DNA from: Diaporthe sp. PMI_573
Taxonomy: Eukaryota; Ascomycota; Sordariomycetes; Diaporthales; Diaporthaceae
Direction of reading: 5' to 3'
DNA: 64,000 bases
Assembly: GCA_021399435.1 (NCBI GenBank)
Contig: JAJTUP010000018.1
Span: forward strand, 868,001 to 932,000
This document shows, in pieces, positions 33,733 to 45,300 of the stretch; positions within the stretch are counted from its first letter, which is position 1, and the number at the start of each line of letters is the position of its first letter. Under the pieces are notes generated by a model that was not told the DNA's origin, did not search any database, and saw nothing but the letters and a program-made list of their open reading frames with translations. The position numbers were made by a program, and so were the translations under genes.

Positions 33733-35491
33733 ATGGTTCTCCGTTCGCATGCCGTACAAGCATGCGTTGCTGCTGTTTCCATCCTGAGCCCGGCCGTGGA
33801 CGCCTTCCCCACGCTTGAGAACGTTGCCAAGCTCATGCCGCGGTACACCCCTGGGCTCGATGATTCTTCTGCCCACTTTGCGAAGATCCAGGAGGAGCTG
33901 TTCAAGTTGAAGGACAAGAGGCTTCTCTTTGATCCGTTGACAGAGCCGATCGACGGTAAGCATAATCCGTCAAGCCGATCTCGGTCCCCTATACGTCTGC
34001 ATTGAATAATGAACTGACTTGAATACCTCCACAGTCACCGGAGAACATGCTTTCCAGCCTCCAGACTTGGACGCTGGTGATCAGCGGGGGCCCTGCCCCG
34101 GTCTGAATGCTCTGGCCAACCACAACTACATCCCTCATGATGGTGTTGTCGGAGTACGTACAACCCTACTTTCATCGTAGTAATTCAAGACATTGGAGCA
34201 ATGATTACTGACAGTATGACTATAGTTTGTGGATCTCATCGCTGCCTTGAACACTAGTAAGATGGACCCTAGCAAAACTATACTCTATCCCGAGACCACC
34301 AGCATAATCCATTGCGAGATACCCGCCTCCTCACCATGCCTATCCAAACTCATCACATACTAACAACTTCTCAAAGTCTATGGCATGGGCATCGACCTCT
34401 CCACCATCCTAGCCATCATGGGCACGGCCGGCGTCGGCAACCCGATCTCCCTGACCCCAGGCTTCTCCATCGGCGGCGCGCCCCCAGACAATAGCCTCTT
34501 CTCGTCCAACATCCTGGGCAACCTGCTCGGCCTGCTCGGCAAGCCTCGGGGTCTCCAGGGCAGCCACAACTGGATCGAGGGAGACTCGTCCAACACGCGC
34601 GACGACCTGTACGTCACGGGCGACGCGTGGACCATGAACATGACGCTCTTCAAGATGGCGTACGACGGCGCTGAGGGAGACGTCATCACCATGGAGGACA
34701 TCGGAAACCGTGCGGCTGCGCGGTTCAGGGAGAGTATTGAGATCAACCCGTATTTCTACTATGGGCCGTACACTGGCCTTGTTGCGCGGAATGCTGGGTA
34801 TGCTTTCGCTGGACGGATTTTGAGCAATCACTCGAAGGAGTTCCCCGGCGGACAACTGAGTAAGTCGAACCGAGGCAGCTATGATCCTCTTTTCAAGTTG
34901 GATCTCATCACCCCTACACAAACACCGGAAACATCCATGAGAAATAAAGAGCCATGACTGACAATATCGTCCACCCCAACAGCCAAGGACGTCTTCAAGT
35001 CCTTCTTCGCCGTGACCGACGACGAGAACGGCGAGATGGTCTACAACGTAGGCCACGAGCGCATCCCAGAGAACTGGTTCCGCACGCCCGTCGACTACGG
35101 CCTGGTGTCCCTGAACCTCGACCTCGTCTCCTGGGTCCTGCAGCACCCGGAGCTGGGCAGCGTGGGCGGCAACATGGGCAAGGTCAACACCTTCGCAGGA
35201 GTGGACCTGCACGACGTCACGGGCGGGCTCCTCAACGCCACCAGCCTGCTCGAGGGCAACAACCTGTTCTGCTTCGCGCTCGAGATCGTCAAGACGTTCG
35301 CGCCCAACGCGCTCGCGCCCGTCTTCAAGTCGCTCGAGGTCCCGCTCAAGCTGGTCAACGACGCCCTCGTCGGCCCGCTGCTTGATATCGGGTGCCCGGC
35401 CTTCCAGGACTTGACCATGGAAGGGGATGACTTCTTTACTGGGCTGTCTAACAAGTACCCCGGTGCGAACAAGAGTGGCTCTGCGTTGTAG
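33733..35491 (+). CDS. Secreted heme-thiolate peroxidase / unspecific-peroxygenase-like
   Basis: Five exons: 33733..33955, 34035..34153, 34226..34256, 34377..34859 and 34983..35491, all in phase, giving 454 residues. A signal peptide ends near residue 24 (A-V-D-A-F-P). R-G-P-C-P-G places the heme-ligating Cys at 95 in the P-C-P motif. E-G-D (192-194) is the next family signature. R236 and E243 lie seven apart in R-A-A-A-R-F-R-E-S, matching the Arg/Glu acid-base pair of long-type unspecific peroxygenases rather than the His/Glu of the short type. The enzyme should use hydrogen peroxide for oxygen transfer to, or halogenation of, small organics outside the cell. The third exon is only 31 nt. 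It follows a CFEM receptor gene on the same strand. All key residues are present, so it is probably functional. Confidence 0.92.
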
Positions 35492-36001
35492 AGTTCGAAC
35501 GTCATAATTCAATGAACCATATTGCTAGATCATGGACGAATGGTCCTATGCCGCTTCGAGCTTATGGCAGCCTCGTCGACACCTGCACCACCACCAGCAT
35601 GATGTGAGGCACGAGTAATCTTTAGTCATAATATACTCTATTCTACTTCATCGTCTGGTTTTGCATCTAACTCCTGCTTAATGGGATATTCTCACCTTCA
35701 CATGAAAGCGAGATATGCCGGTCTTTAATGAATTGTGTCAACCGTCAGGGAAGTTCATTCCCCATAAACATTAATTAAATTCTTGTAAAGGCCTACAGAG
35801 GTGACTAAGGCGCGACATGTACACCGCTTTTGACCACTCTTTGTGGCTATTATAGGCAATTGTCCGAGCTACATAAACCAAGCCTCGACTCTGAGCCAGT
35901 CAGCAGCCAGCCAGTCCACTCGAAGTCCGCTCGAAACTTGTCGTCCATTCATTGGGCGAGGATGAGCTCAAAGCAACTTGAAGTACTTAGGGTCTTTTTG
36001 A

Positions 36002-36230
36002 TCAAGTACCCCACTCACCTCGCCCGTAGACCACGACGTGTTCGAGTCCTCTCGGAGCAAAATCAAGGCCATGATACCCGACGCCCCGCTCGACACATCC
36101 TTCATGGCCGATGGCGTGGACATGCCGCACGCGGACTTGTACGGGCTGGTGATCCTAAGCGGGGGCCACACGAACGCCTTCAAAACGAAAAGAGCAGCGA
36201 AAGTAGTTACTGGATGGCCCCAGTTTGATC
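36002..36230 (+). pseudogene. Possible class-I glutamine-amidotransferase-like fragment
   Basis: One frame reads D-H-D-V-F-E-S, then I-P-D-A-P-L-D-T-S-F and A-D-L-Y-G-L-V-I-L-S-G-G-H-T-N-A-F. This resembles the N-terminal third of fungal GATase1-like proteins, where a Y-x-x-(L/V)-V-I-S-G-S-type strand precedes the nucleophile region. No catalytic Cys segment follows; similarity fades after about 36210. An ATG at 35962 in another frame might once have been a first exon. Without a search the family remains a guess. Confidence 0.28.
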
Positions 36231-36975
36231 CACTGGATTGCCGAGACGAGCGTCACGACAGAGTAGCTTGTGACCGGCTGGGGTAACGATTAGCCAACTG
36301 ATACCACACGGTGGACCGTTTTGAAATGTTACATCCGATCATGTCGGCCTTAACTGCTGTGCAAGAGATAGAACTTACCCAGGCGGGGAAGCACTCGTCC
36401 CACCACGAAAGCCTGGCCGTGGCCATGGCCGTAGAGGACAGAGAACCACTTAAGCGGTCCAATCTCGCGATGTTATTGTCTCACACTGACATCCCGTCAG
36501 CTGTCAGAAAGAAATCACGTCAGGGACTTGTCAGACTCGGCTCTTGGGCCCACGGCGTTGTGCAAGAACACTGATCACACTAGCATCTCCAAGAAAGATG
36601 CTCACATTTCAAGATTACCTAGAACTGACGTAAGAGATCTCAAGGACGATGGAAGTGGTGACAGGTGGGATCTACAATCAAAGGGAGTGGGTCTGTATTG
36701 ATCAACAATGGGGAGCAGGACATGCAGACCTCTCAACGGTCGCAGAGCGTGGACTTATCAGCCTAAAAGGCGTCGCCCACAAAGCTGCACCTTTCTTCCT
36801 TTCCGTCCACTTAGAAGAGAAGCAGGAAAAGACAAGCCAAAAAAATTGCCCGACCACCAACCACTTGTAAGAACCTAGATGTTAGTAGATAGTGCCACTC
36901 TAGAAGTACTCGCAACCAGGTGTAGGCACAGATTGTCCTCGCGGACGGGCCTACGTTTTGGAGTGGCTCCGCAGC

Positions 36976-37045
36976 AGTGCACGGGGATTGAACCCAGACC
37001 GTCGCAAATACAATTCAAGAATCATACCGCTAGGCCACTTGCACT
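36976..37045 (-). repeat. tRNA-like element (tRNA pseudogene or SINE head)
   Basis: On the minus strand, A-box-like TGGCCTAGCGG and B-box GGGTTCAATCCC have the spacing of a pol III internal promoter. The ends AGTGC and GCACT can pair. If folded as a tRNA, the anticodon loop would present TGT, but the D and anticodon stems have mismatches and the T-arm leaves too few bases for a full acceptor stem. I therefore do not call a functional tRNA. Confidence 0.45.
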
Positions 37046-39297
37046 GGTACCTGTGGGCTGAAAGCGCTGGTCGATAAAGGGAGATCGGATGGAGGGGCGT
37101 TGCCTGGTGAGCTGTGACATCGGCCAGGTAACGCGCGAGCGCGTCCACCACGCGTTGACCGCGTCCGACCCCGACCAAACGAGGCACCTCCAGCCTAAGG
37201 TCGACCATGTTCAGAGAAGTCACCTCAAGCTGGCTGGACTTCGAGCGCCCCTCGCCCCGCGCAGCCCCTCCACCCACTGGTGCCTTCTCGAATCCGTCCC
37301 GAACATCGTAAACACGGGACCACGGGGCAGCCACGGTGAACGCCCATACGGATGATCCTCCACGACGGGCCAACGCGGCACGAGAAAAGCAAGGTTCTGG
37401 TCGAACGGCCTCGCGTACTCGTCGGGGACGGCGGCGACACCCTGTGCTCGCACAGCTTCGAGATGCTGATGCGCTGGTACTGGTCGTCTGGGCGCGGCGA
37501 TCGATGCGTTTTGCGCACCCCTCGAGAAGGCCGTCGGACGCGTTGCCCAACCAGTCACGATCTGCTTCCTACGCCTGCACCGTGCCTCGCATGGGATGCG
37601 CAGGTCGTCTGCGTGGTACTCGTCCCCCTCTTCGACCTGTATCCTATTGCCGCGCCGCTCTGTCACCCTCGCGTCGAGCCGCCGCTCCCTTACCGCCTCG
37701 TTCCTACACATACGTATGTGGCTCGATCGCGATACCTTCGTCGCGGCCTGGGGTGTTCTCGGGGTTCTCAGCCTTTTTGAGGCGCAGACGGGCGAGCTCG
37801 AGCTTCGCGGAGTCTAGGTGGCGGACTAGAAGGGATGGACCGCCTTTCCCGGAAGCCTCAAGGTTCTGCTCGTCGTTCCAGCGCAAGTGCGAGTACCTTT
37901 TTCATCAAGAGCCTCCTACCTCACGGCACTCCGAGTCCACGTCTTCTCGATCGATTCAGAGGTCTCTGCGAGGCTCTGTGGGTTGAGCCTCGCTCGAGGC
38001 TTTCGCCTCAGCCTGGTTTTGGTCAGCGCCGGGAGCTCATGGACATCATCGTCGCTCAGCTGCTCCTCTGACTGCATTTAGATGGGGCAGGGGCAAATGC
38101 AGCTTCCAAATCGCCAGTGCTGGACTCTGACGCCCTCGCGGCCTTCGCAGCTGGAAGGTCATCCGCGACAAGATCATCATCCTCGGCTGCCAATAGTCAA
38201 TTGCGCGTTGGGTTGGAGGCCATGGTTCAGGACGTGTCAGAGCTACCGGAGCTCCGTCCACATCAATAGCATGTCTTGCGCCCTTTGATGAAAATATCTC
38301 GGGCAAAATGGCGGCCATGAAGGTGGTGATGGTGAGCTCTTGGGTGCGGAGCGTGGAATGTCGTCGGTGCGGCTCCAAAATTCTCCGCCCAAGGATGGAC
38401 CGAACTCCACCTGCGGCAGTCTGCGCTAACCCCTCTCCCCGGTACATGAGAATCCCCTCGTATCAGCTGTAGTTATGAGCCAGAAGTGACCTGATAGCAA
38501 ATTACCTTTGCGGATGAAGGGAGTACCCAGGCCCAAATATTTCCCAATGCTCGCGGATACCATGTCTTACTTTCCAGTGCGGGTTACGAAAACACTGTCC
38601 AACCCGACTCCCCGAAGCTCAATGCCGTCGACCACGCTCTCAATTTGTTCACTGAATCCAAGGGCAATAACAACCATGGCTCGCCAACACGGCCCCGAGC
38701 GAAAAGGCACAATCTTCGATCGAGCCACTATTCCGAATAGGAAACTCCGCAATACGCATCATCTCGCGGCACGAGGGAAGCCGGGATCTTGACGCCACAT
38801 GAACTACATTAATGATGATCAAGCAAGAACTCGCGCGCATTAGTGCCGATGCTTCGGCCGGATACTCTAGCTCGCGACAAGATGGATGCCATGCGAGGCC
38901 GACTCTATGCATCGCATGTTCCGCCAGATCCACCAGGAACATAGTCCGTAATTCAACGAGACGCCAGAAATCAACTGGCGTTTAGTGAGCGTGATGGCTT
39001 ATTGGCAAGCACTAAACTTTAAGGTCGAAGGTTTCCGAATATTACTTGATTGGGCAGGGAAAGTGAGAAAATGACGGCGGGGACGGGAGCCAACTCGGCC
39101 TCAGGCTCGCGTCGCTGCCGCTTGGCTTGGAGTGCCGGAAGGCGCCAGCGGCACTCGAGTGTCACGGCTCACAATTTGGGGAATGTAAATCCGGGGTAGG
39201 CGCTCGGCAGGATCCCCCCGCATTCGGGCCCACGGTACGCACCAATGTATGCGTTGGATGCTGCGGGACGACGCGATTAGACTTTTGACAGCGGGCA

Positions 39298-39306
39298 TAT
39301 ATATAT
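39298..39306 (+). promoter_or_regulatory. TATA-like box before 2OG oxygenase gene
   Basis: TATATATAT lies about 140 bases before the ATG at 39445, the expected range for a fungal core promoter. Confidence 0.35.
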
Positions 39307-39444
39307 TACATGCGCCGACGACCGCCGTACATCGCTGACAGATCAAGCAATCTCACCATCTCACCGCCGCACCAGCATCTCCGCATTTCACTACAAGCTC
39401 ATCAGAAAGAACAGCTGAAGACATCCCAACAGACATACGCAAAT

Positions 39445-40620
39445 ATGGCCACAAACGGAGCACATGCCAACGGCTCGCTGTTCACCCCCGATAAATACCC
39501 TCCTTTCCCCAAGGACGTCCCCAGCGTCAAGCTGGAGACATTCTCCCTCGCCCAGCTGGAGAAAGGCGACAGGGCACTCGAGGACAAGCTCTTTGAGACA
39601 TGCAAGGAGCGGGGCTTCTTCTATCTTGACCTGAGCGGAAGCTCGAGGGATTCCATGGGCCATGACTGTGACGAGATTGCCAGGCTAGCTGAGAAGACAT
39701 TTCAGCTGTCGAATGAGGTAAAGGAGCAGTATGGTGTGACGGACAACATCTTTGGGTAGGTTCCGACGTGCCCAGCTTGATTCCGTCTCCCCCGTCACTT
39801 GCAACACCGCAACTAACCATGGCCCAGTTTCAAGAAGGTGGGAGCGACAAAGACAGACGCAAAAGGCACACCCGACACAGCCGGCTTCCTGAACATCGCC
39901 AAGGACCGCATCCTCGAAAACACAGACCGGTGGCAGTACCCGCAGCTCGTCCTGGACCACAAGCCCCTGCTGGCGCGGTACATGCGCAACGCACACGGCA
40001 CCGGCCTCAAGATCCTCTCCATCCTCGCGGAGCGCCTGGGCCTCCCCGCGAATGGGTTCGACGGCTACCACCGGCTGACGGAGGAGTCGGGCGACCACGT
40101 CCGCATGACCCACGGCCCCCCGCGCAAGACGGCCGAGTTGCCCGAGATCCAGACGCCCGGGCATACGGACTTTGGCACCATCACCATCCTGTTCAACTGG
40201 CTGGGCGGCCTGCAGGTGTGGTCCGACCCGTCAAGGGGTAACTTTGGCAACGTCATCGACCCGGAGAGCACGGCTGGCCCCGGCGGTGGCGACGAGGGCG
40301 AGAGGCCTAGGTGGTTGTGGGTGCAGCCGCCGCCGCCTAACCATGCTATTGTCAACCTGGGCGATGCGGCGGTCAAGTGGACGGGTGGCGTGCTCTGCTC
40401 AGGGCGGCACCGTGTCGTGCCTGCTCCTGGTGAGCAGGGCAAGTTCGACAGGTACAGCATTGTGTACTTTGTGCGGCCTGAGGACAAAGCTGTGCTGAAG
40501 AGGATGGAGGCCCCTGGGATCCCGAAGCTGGAGCCTGGTGTGAAGGAGGAGGAGACCACGGCCAAGGATTGGATTCTTCAGCAGGCAAGGGGGCTTGGCG
40601 TGCAACTTGCAACAAACTAA
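39445..40620 (+). CDS. 2-oxoglutarate/Fe(II)-dependent oxygenase, isopenicillin-N-synthase-like
   Basis: Two exons: 39445..39755 and 39828..40620, with a 72-nt intron (donor GTAGGT, acceptor CCCAG). The product is 367 residues. The N-terminal DIOX_N part contains E-R-G-F-F-Y-L-D-L. The jelly-roll core carries the metal triad H216-x-D218 (G-H-T-D-F-G) and H298 (S-G-R-H-R-V-V), and R312-x-S314 (D-R-Y-S) binds 2-oxoglutarate. Between the first and second His a 25-residue Gly/Glu-rich insertion (about 240-264) separates G-G-L-Q-V from the W-x-x-V strand. No signal peptide is seen, so it is cytosolic. Relatives hydroxylate or desaturate small metabolites including fungal secondary metabolites and gibberellins; the substrate is not evident. 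All cofactor residues are intact. Confidence 0.92.
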
Positions 40621-41511
40621 AGGGGATCGAAGCATGGCTTGTTGGCTGAGTGTCAGCATCAGATTGTATGAAGTTTGTGGGAGTTTTCTAGCAGTCAAGA
40701 TGGGATTGTGTAGTCTTCATTCTGATTTTACAGCGATAACCATTCACTTAGAGTAGCAAAATGACAATGATCTATCAGCTTCCAGATTGGCCCTCACTTG
40801 GTGATGACATATCAGAATGGGAGCCCTACCTGAGGAAACAGCAATCGAAACCAGGAACATAAGTACAAAGAAGCTCGCGCCATCTTGAGTGTGCTTTCGA
40901 GAGTAACTTTGATACTATCTATTTCACTAAAGACCACCTGTCACCACCTGCTCTGCGAGTTAATGATGACAACGATAGCCCACATCTGCATTGAGAGTTG
41001 TGACTACCACGAAGGCGGCTGAGCCGTATCTTATAGATTCACTTGCTGCTCTATGCACTGTCATACAAAGCGGAGTGTGCAGTCCCGTGGTTTTCCTAGA
41101 AGAGACCATGGCACGCAGGTGCAAAGCTAGAGCACACATCTGGTGCTGTTACAGATTCACTATATCGGTTGAGGGCACCCGGCTGGCAGATACATTCACT
41201 TCCTCACCCTTAGTATCAGAACCTTTGCGTATTTAATACTGCGGGGCACATCTTTCAGTCAGACCTACCGTGGTCGTTTGGCAAAAGTATCCAAGGGAAC
41301 TTTCTCATGTTGTTCTTGATTCTGCCCATTCCCCAAGTGTAGCATCAACATCCTACTCGAGAGGCAGCACAATATCTTCTGCTCAACTACGAAGTCTCTG
41401 TTACCGTCTTCCTCCGTCTTCCTCCTTCCGTAAGGGTCCTCTCCCCGATATCAACCAGAAAGTTCCATGACCGATCGCTAACTATTCCATGCTACAAAGC
41501 AGAAGTTCACA
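40621..41511. other. Intergenic
   Basis: No gene is supported; this is the upstream region of the C2H2 gene. A small imperfect duplication of a CGTCTTCCTC-type unit occurs near 41405-41425. Confidence 0.45.
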
Positions 41512-42369
41512 ATGTCCTCCGAAGGCACCAGCGAGCGCACCTCCTGCCCGGTCTGCCACGACCATCTATTCAACAACCAAACCGTGGCGAGACACATGCA
41601 GCGGTGGCACCCTGTGGAGTGGGCCAACTCCAGACCTGGGAGACAGGTCATCCATTACCTCTGCGACAGGCCCGGCTGCAACATGCTGGGAACCAACACC
41701 CGGTACGACTATTATGTTGACCACCTGAACCGAGTCCACGGCATCGATCAGCCCTCCATGGTGCGGACCACAGAGCGGTGGTACCTCGAGGCCAAGAACA
41801 AGGCCATACTCGAGATGCACATCGTCCAGGAGGCCAGGGAGCTCAATGAGCTCAACGCCAAGATTCGCAACCTCGAGATCTGCCTCGCTTCCGACCCTCC
41901 TCCTGGCGGCTACGCCAGCTGCCACGGGTTCGACGTCAGGACTTCTTTCGCGACGGCCCTGGCTCGACTTCCTCGGACCAAGGCGGGTTTGGTTGCGAAC
42001 CTGCAGGAGATTCGCAATTGCAGGAACCAGGTGGGCATGCTGTTCACCAAGCCTGGTGTGGCGGACACTCGTGATGGTGTCCTCGACGACCTGGAGACAC
42101 TGTTGGACTCCCCGGATGCCGACGTCGTCGATGGTCTGGAGGCGATGTTGGATCACCCCGATGGTGTCCTGGACGACTCGGAGACCATTGTGGAGTCCCC
42201 CGCTGATGAGGAGGACCTGGGGTTGCTCTTGGATAGTCCCAAGCCTGTCCCAGACATGATGGGTCCTCTACTGGGCCCTCTAAACCTTGACCCTGACGCC
42301 TTGGAGGAGCTACTGAACGGTCTCCATGAGGCCCTCGACGACGCGGATACACCACTGGCCTCGCAGTGA
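41512..42369 (+). CDS. C2H2 zinc-finger protein with acidic repeat tail
   Basis: A single-exon gene encodes 285 residues. Finger 1 is C12-x2-C15-x12-H28-x4-H33; finger 2 is C51-x4-C56-x14-H71-x4-H76. A helical, Glu/Leu/Asn-rich stretch (about 85-125) may be a coiled coil. Residues about 187-243 repeat an acidic-hydrophobic unit of 15-18 residues (D-G-V-L-D-D-L-E-T-L-L-D-S-P-D type) three to four times. The C-terminus continues with similar L-D-P-D-A-L-E-E-L-L and L-H-E-A-L-D-D segments. Such alternating acidic and leucine residues resemble activation domains, so a nuclear transcription-related role is plausible. I know no named family with this layout. It lies downstream of the 2OG oxygenase gene on the same strand. 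Confidence 0.65.
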   Translation: MSSEGTSERTSCPVCHDHLFNNQTVARHMQRWHPVEWANSRPGRQVIHYLCDRPGCNMLGTNTRYDYYVDHLNRVHGIDQPSMVRTTERWYLEAKNKAILEMHIVQEARELNELNAKIRNLEICLASDPPPGGYASCHGFDVRTSFATALARLPRTKAGLVANLQEIRNCRNQVGMLFTKPGVADTRDGVLDDLETLLDSPDADVVDGLEAMLDHPDGVLDDSETIVESPADEEDLGLLLDSPKPVPDMMGPLLGPLNLDPDALEELLNGLHEALDDADTPLASQ

Positions 42370-45300
42370 AGGAATGGGAATGAGGTGTTGTAACTGCGAT
42401 CGGTATGGACACCCAATATCCTGCATGTGATGGATGTACTTTTTACTAGGGAAGATCTGAAAGAAACTAACAACCTTTCTAGCAATGCCTCTAGGGACAG
42501 TTTCCGGTCAAGCGTGAGTGCTTCGTATCTCCCAGGCCCAGTCTTAATTTCGCGAGAACGAGTCGGTCCAACGCAGATAATAGCATCCAACTTCTCTTCA
42601 GCCGACGCTCTCCTGTATGCCCATATCAAACCCCTTGGAAACAGACGGTCAGGACCCATGATGGGTTCGTCGTCCTTGAGAACCTCTTTTGGGAGCATGG
42701 TTCGGAGGAAGTGTTCGGGCGATTAATTTTGTCTCAATACGCGATGAGATAAGAAGGACAGTTTTCCGTCATCCAGATCTCCACATCGGCCCAACTGATG
42801 ATCGGACCAACAAACCCCGATTCTGTCTAAGCCTTGTACACTTGCCTTGTACACTTGCACGTCGGAGGCTGGTCACTCACCCAAAGAAGAGGGTCCAATA
42901 GGTACCTGATGATAAGAAAATGGAGAAAAGAACACCTGGTGGAAGAGTATCGCCGTCTTGAGAATGAGTCGGCTTTGGTTTTGGGAGCGAGACCTCCCGT
43001 GCTCAGGGGAAACGGCAGCGACGCTGCTCATGAAGACAGGAACAATCAGCTGTAATATCAATACTACATTGAAACGACCTCGTGCGGATGTGACTTTACA
43101 ACACAGTCTTGAAAGCCAAGTCCCACAAGAAGAGCCTCTGGTGGAGTAGTCTGCTTTCGATTGTCTAACTATCCCGTGGTCTTCCCGTTCTGTGAGAATA
43201 CGATATTTGTATGATGTTTGTACTGGTAGATGAGGCTTGAGCTAGCCCACCACTACAGGGTTGTGAGTAAAGCTCCTGAAAAACGACTAGAGCCACCGCC
43301 AGCAGCCCAACATGCTCATAGTCATGGGGCAATTGTGTAGTAATTGGAGGATCAAATTCTTTTGGGTTGTCCCCTGGTGCTAGCCCATCAGCTCTCTCGA
43401 TATCGGTGACGTCCACCATCTTCCTAACCGATATTATGGTATAAGAGAACCATTCTTTTCAAATTACGGACAGATGTACCATGCTATGGAGCTGCAATTA
43501 CGAGGTTGATCTGAAATCCGCGATATTACAGAGTTTCAGATCATCTATTACCGCATACCTCAGGGCTAAACAAGCCTGGACTTGAACGCAAATTGAGTTG
43601 TGATCTCAGGGATGACGATGCCGATAGTATTGACATCTATACCGTAGAGGAAGATACCGATAAAGAGTGTGCCAATGGCAATGGCGAGTCACCAAGAACG
43701 AAGATAACATCATCCTGTACAGCCAGATTAACAGCCAGACCACCGGCCTGTGGCAAACTCTGGTCAATGTCGGGCTTAGTCATGTCTGGTTCTCGATGAA
43801 TGGGTGTATTAGGGCAGCTCAAAGGGTGTTCCTTTTGCAGAAGCAGGTGGCTGAAGGGCCGACCCCCAACATAGACGATAGGAGAGGTGGAAAATAGTTC
43901 CACGTCCCCTGAGCGGTAAGTTGGGTGATTGGGTGCCTGAAAACCCGTAATGCAGAATTTTTGATGACAGCACTCTACCGAAGCACAAGATAAGACATCC
44001 AACCCAGGCTAAGGACGTTTGCTGATTTAGCCAATGTAGAGGATACAAGCATCATGTACATATGCCAAGGGGCAGAATGTAACGGTTATCAAGAACAAAG
44101 CCACTTCGGGTCAAAACAGAGCTGAAGTTGCCTTAAAAGGTAAATCACATGCTTATGTGACTGTGTCACCCCAAGTCGCGTCAATCCTCCAATTGTTCCC
44201 TGCGGAACGGCAAACATGGGGAACATGGAGCGCGTATATACGAAAGTACCTATAGGGCCGAAAAGAAAAATTCAGAATGGAAAAGCAGATAGCCTCAAAA
44301 GGACCGCGGCGGAGTAATCTGTTGGTCTCACAATGGTTACAAGCGAATTGGGGATTGGTTGTCGGCCAGGCTGATTCGTCCGTCTCCTCATTCTGTTGGT
44401 GTGGATGGGACGGGAACCAGATAGCGAACGCGCAAGCTGCCCAGGTGGGCGCTGACAGACAAAGGATTATAGCGCCTATAGTTCTACCGGCCTGCACGTC
44501 TCCCGTCCTACCGCGTTGATCCATCCGTGTTCCGCTGCAGGTGAGATGTCAGATGAACACTAGCTGCCTGGCCAGAGTGTTACCTTCTGGCTGCTGTGCC
44601 ACGCCGGAGCGCATTACGATAGGCTGCGAGCCGAATCGATCATAAGCTGGGCATGAGTAGGGGGCCTATCACTGGGGGCCAAGTGTGTGTTCCTCGTCAT
44701 ATTCGTCGGATTCGAGAGGCTTGTTCATCCTTGCATCTAGGAATTCTCCGGAATGTAGAACAATCTGTACTTGGTGTTGATTGGCCTACCAAGTAGTACT
44801 TCGGCAATTCTTGAAAATGGGCCGACCTGAAGGAATGTGGCTTTTTTGGAGATGCCAAACAGAGAAAATTGAGGCGAGACACATACACGAGCCGCTGTCG
44901 TATCTTGCTGATCAAGGTACGTCAGCAGCATCATCTCGGAATCTGCAAACTGCACATTCGGATATCTCGGTGTTCAGTGCTCAAGTCTTGGAAGTACAAT
45001 TTTGAACGATGATTTTTTGGAAAGAGCCCAGACGTATACGCATTGAGAGAAACGGAACACCTTATTGCACCTGATGATGCCAGTGCCAGTCCTTTCTAGC
45101 CAAATCGGACTTGGCCCAAAATGAGCCTTCCCTTAACCTGCCCGTGACAGTGTAATATGAATGTCCACTTTCATGTCCGTGATGAGAAAACGAACGTCCC
45201 GGCTTGCGCTCTTGGTGATGCCTTATGCTGCTCGGCATGAGTACTCTAGTAGCCTTGTGATCTACTTTGTCCTCGAGCGGCAACCTGTTCTGGTCAAGCA

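Larger units (their letters stand above)
35492..39444. other. Long gene-poor region with gene remnants
   Basis: Nearly 4 kb without an intact gene. It contains a possible amidotransferase-like fragment (about 36002-36210) and a tRNA-like element (36976-37045), both listed separately. Frames around 37220-38450 and 38567-38942 look locally protein-like on the minus strand but switch frame and hit stops; I could not assign them. Confidence 0.4.

Noticed and set aside
34409..35512. 367-codon minus-strand frame
   Set aside because: Antisense to peroxygenase exons 4 and 5 and spans their intron; no features.
36976..37045. Functional tRNA (anticodon TGT)
   Set aside because: Mismatches in D and anticodon stems and a short acceptor arm; kept only as a tRNA-like element.
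36951..38450. Several overlapping minus- and plus-strand frames of 100-200 codons
   Set aside because: They change frame without splice signals and have Arg/Ser-rich composition typical of non-coding GC-rich DNA.
42427..42726. Protein-like minus-strand patch starting M-L-P-K-E-V-L-K-D-D
   Set aside because: About 80 codons only, no domain recognised, no supporting exon on either side.
43165..43419. 84-codon minus-strand frame with an ATG and a hydrophobic segment
   Set aside because: No family, no continuation; cannot be told from chance.
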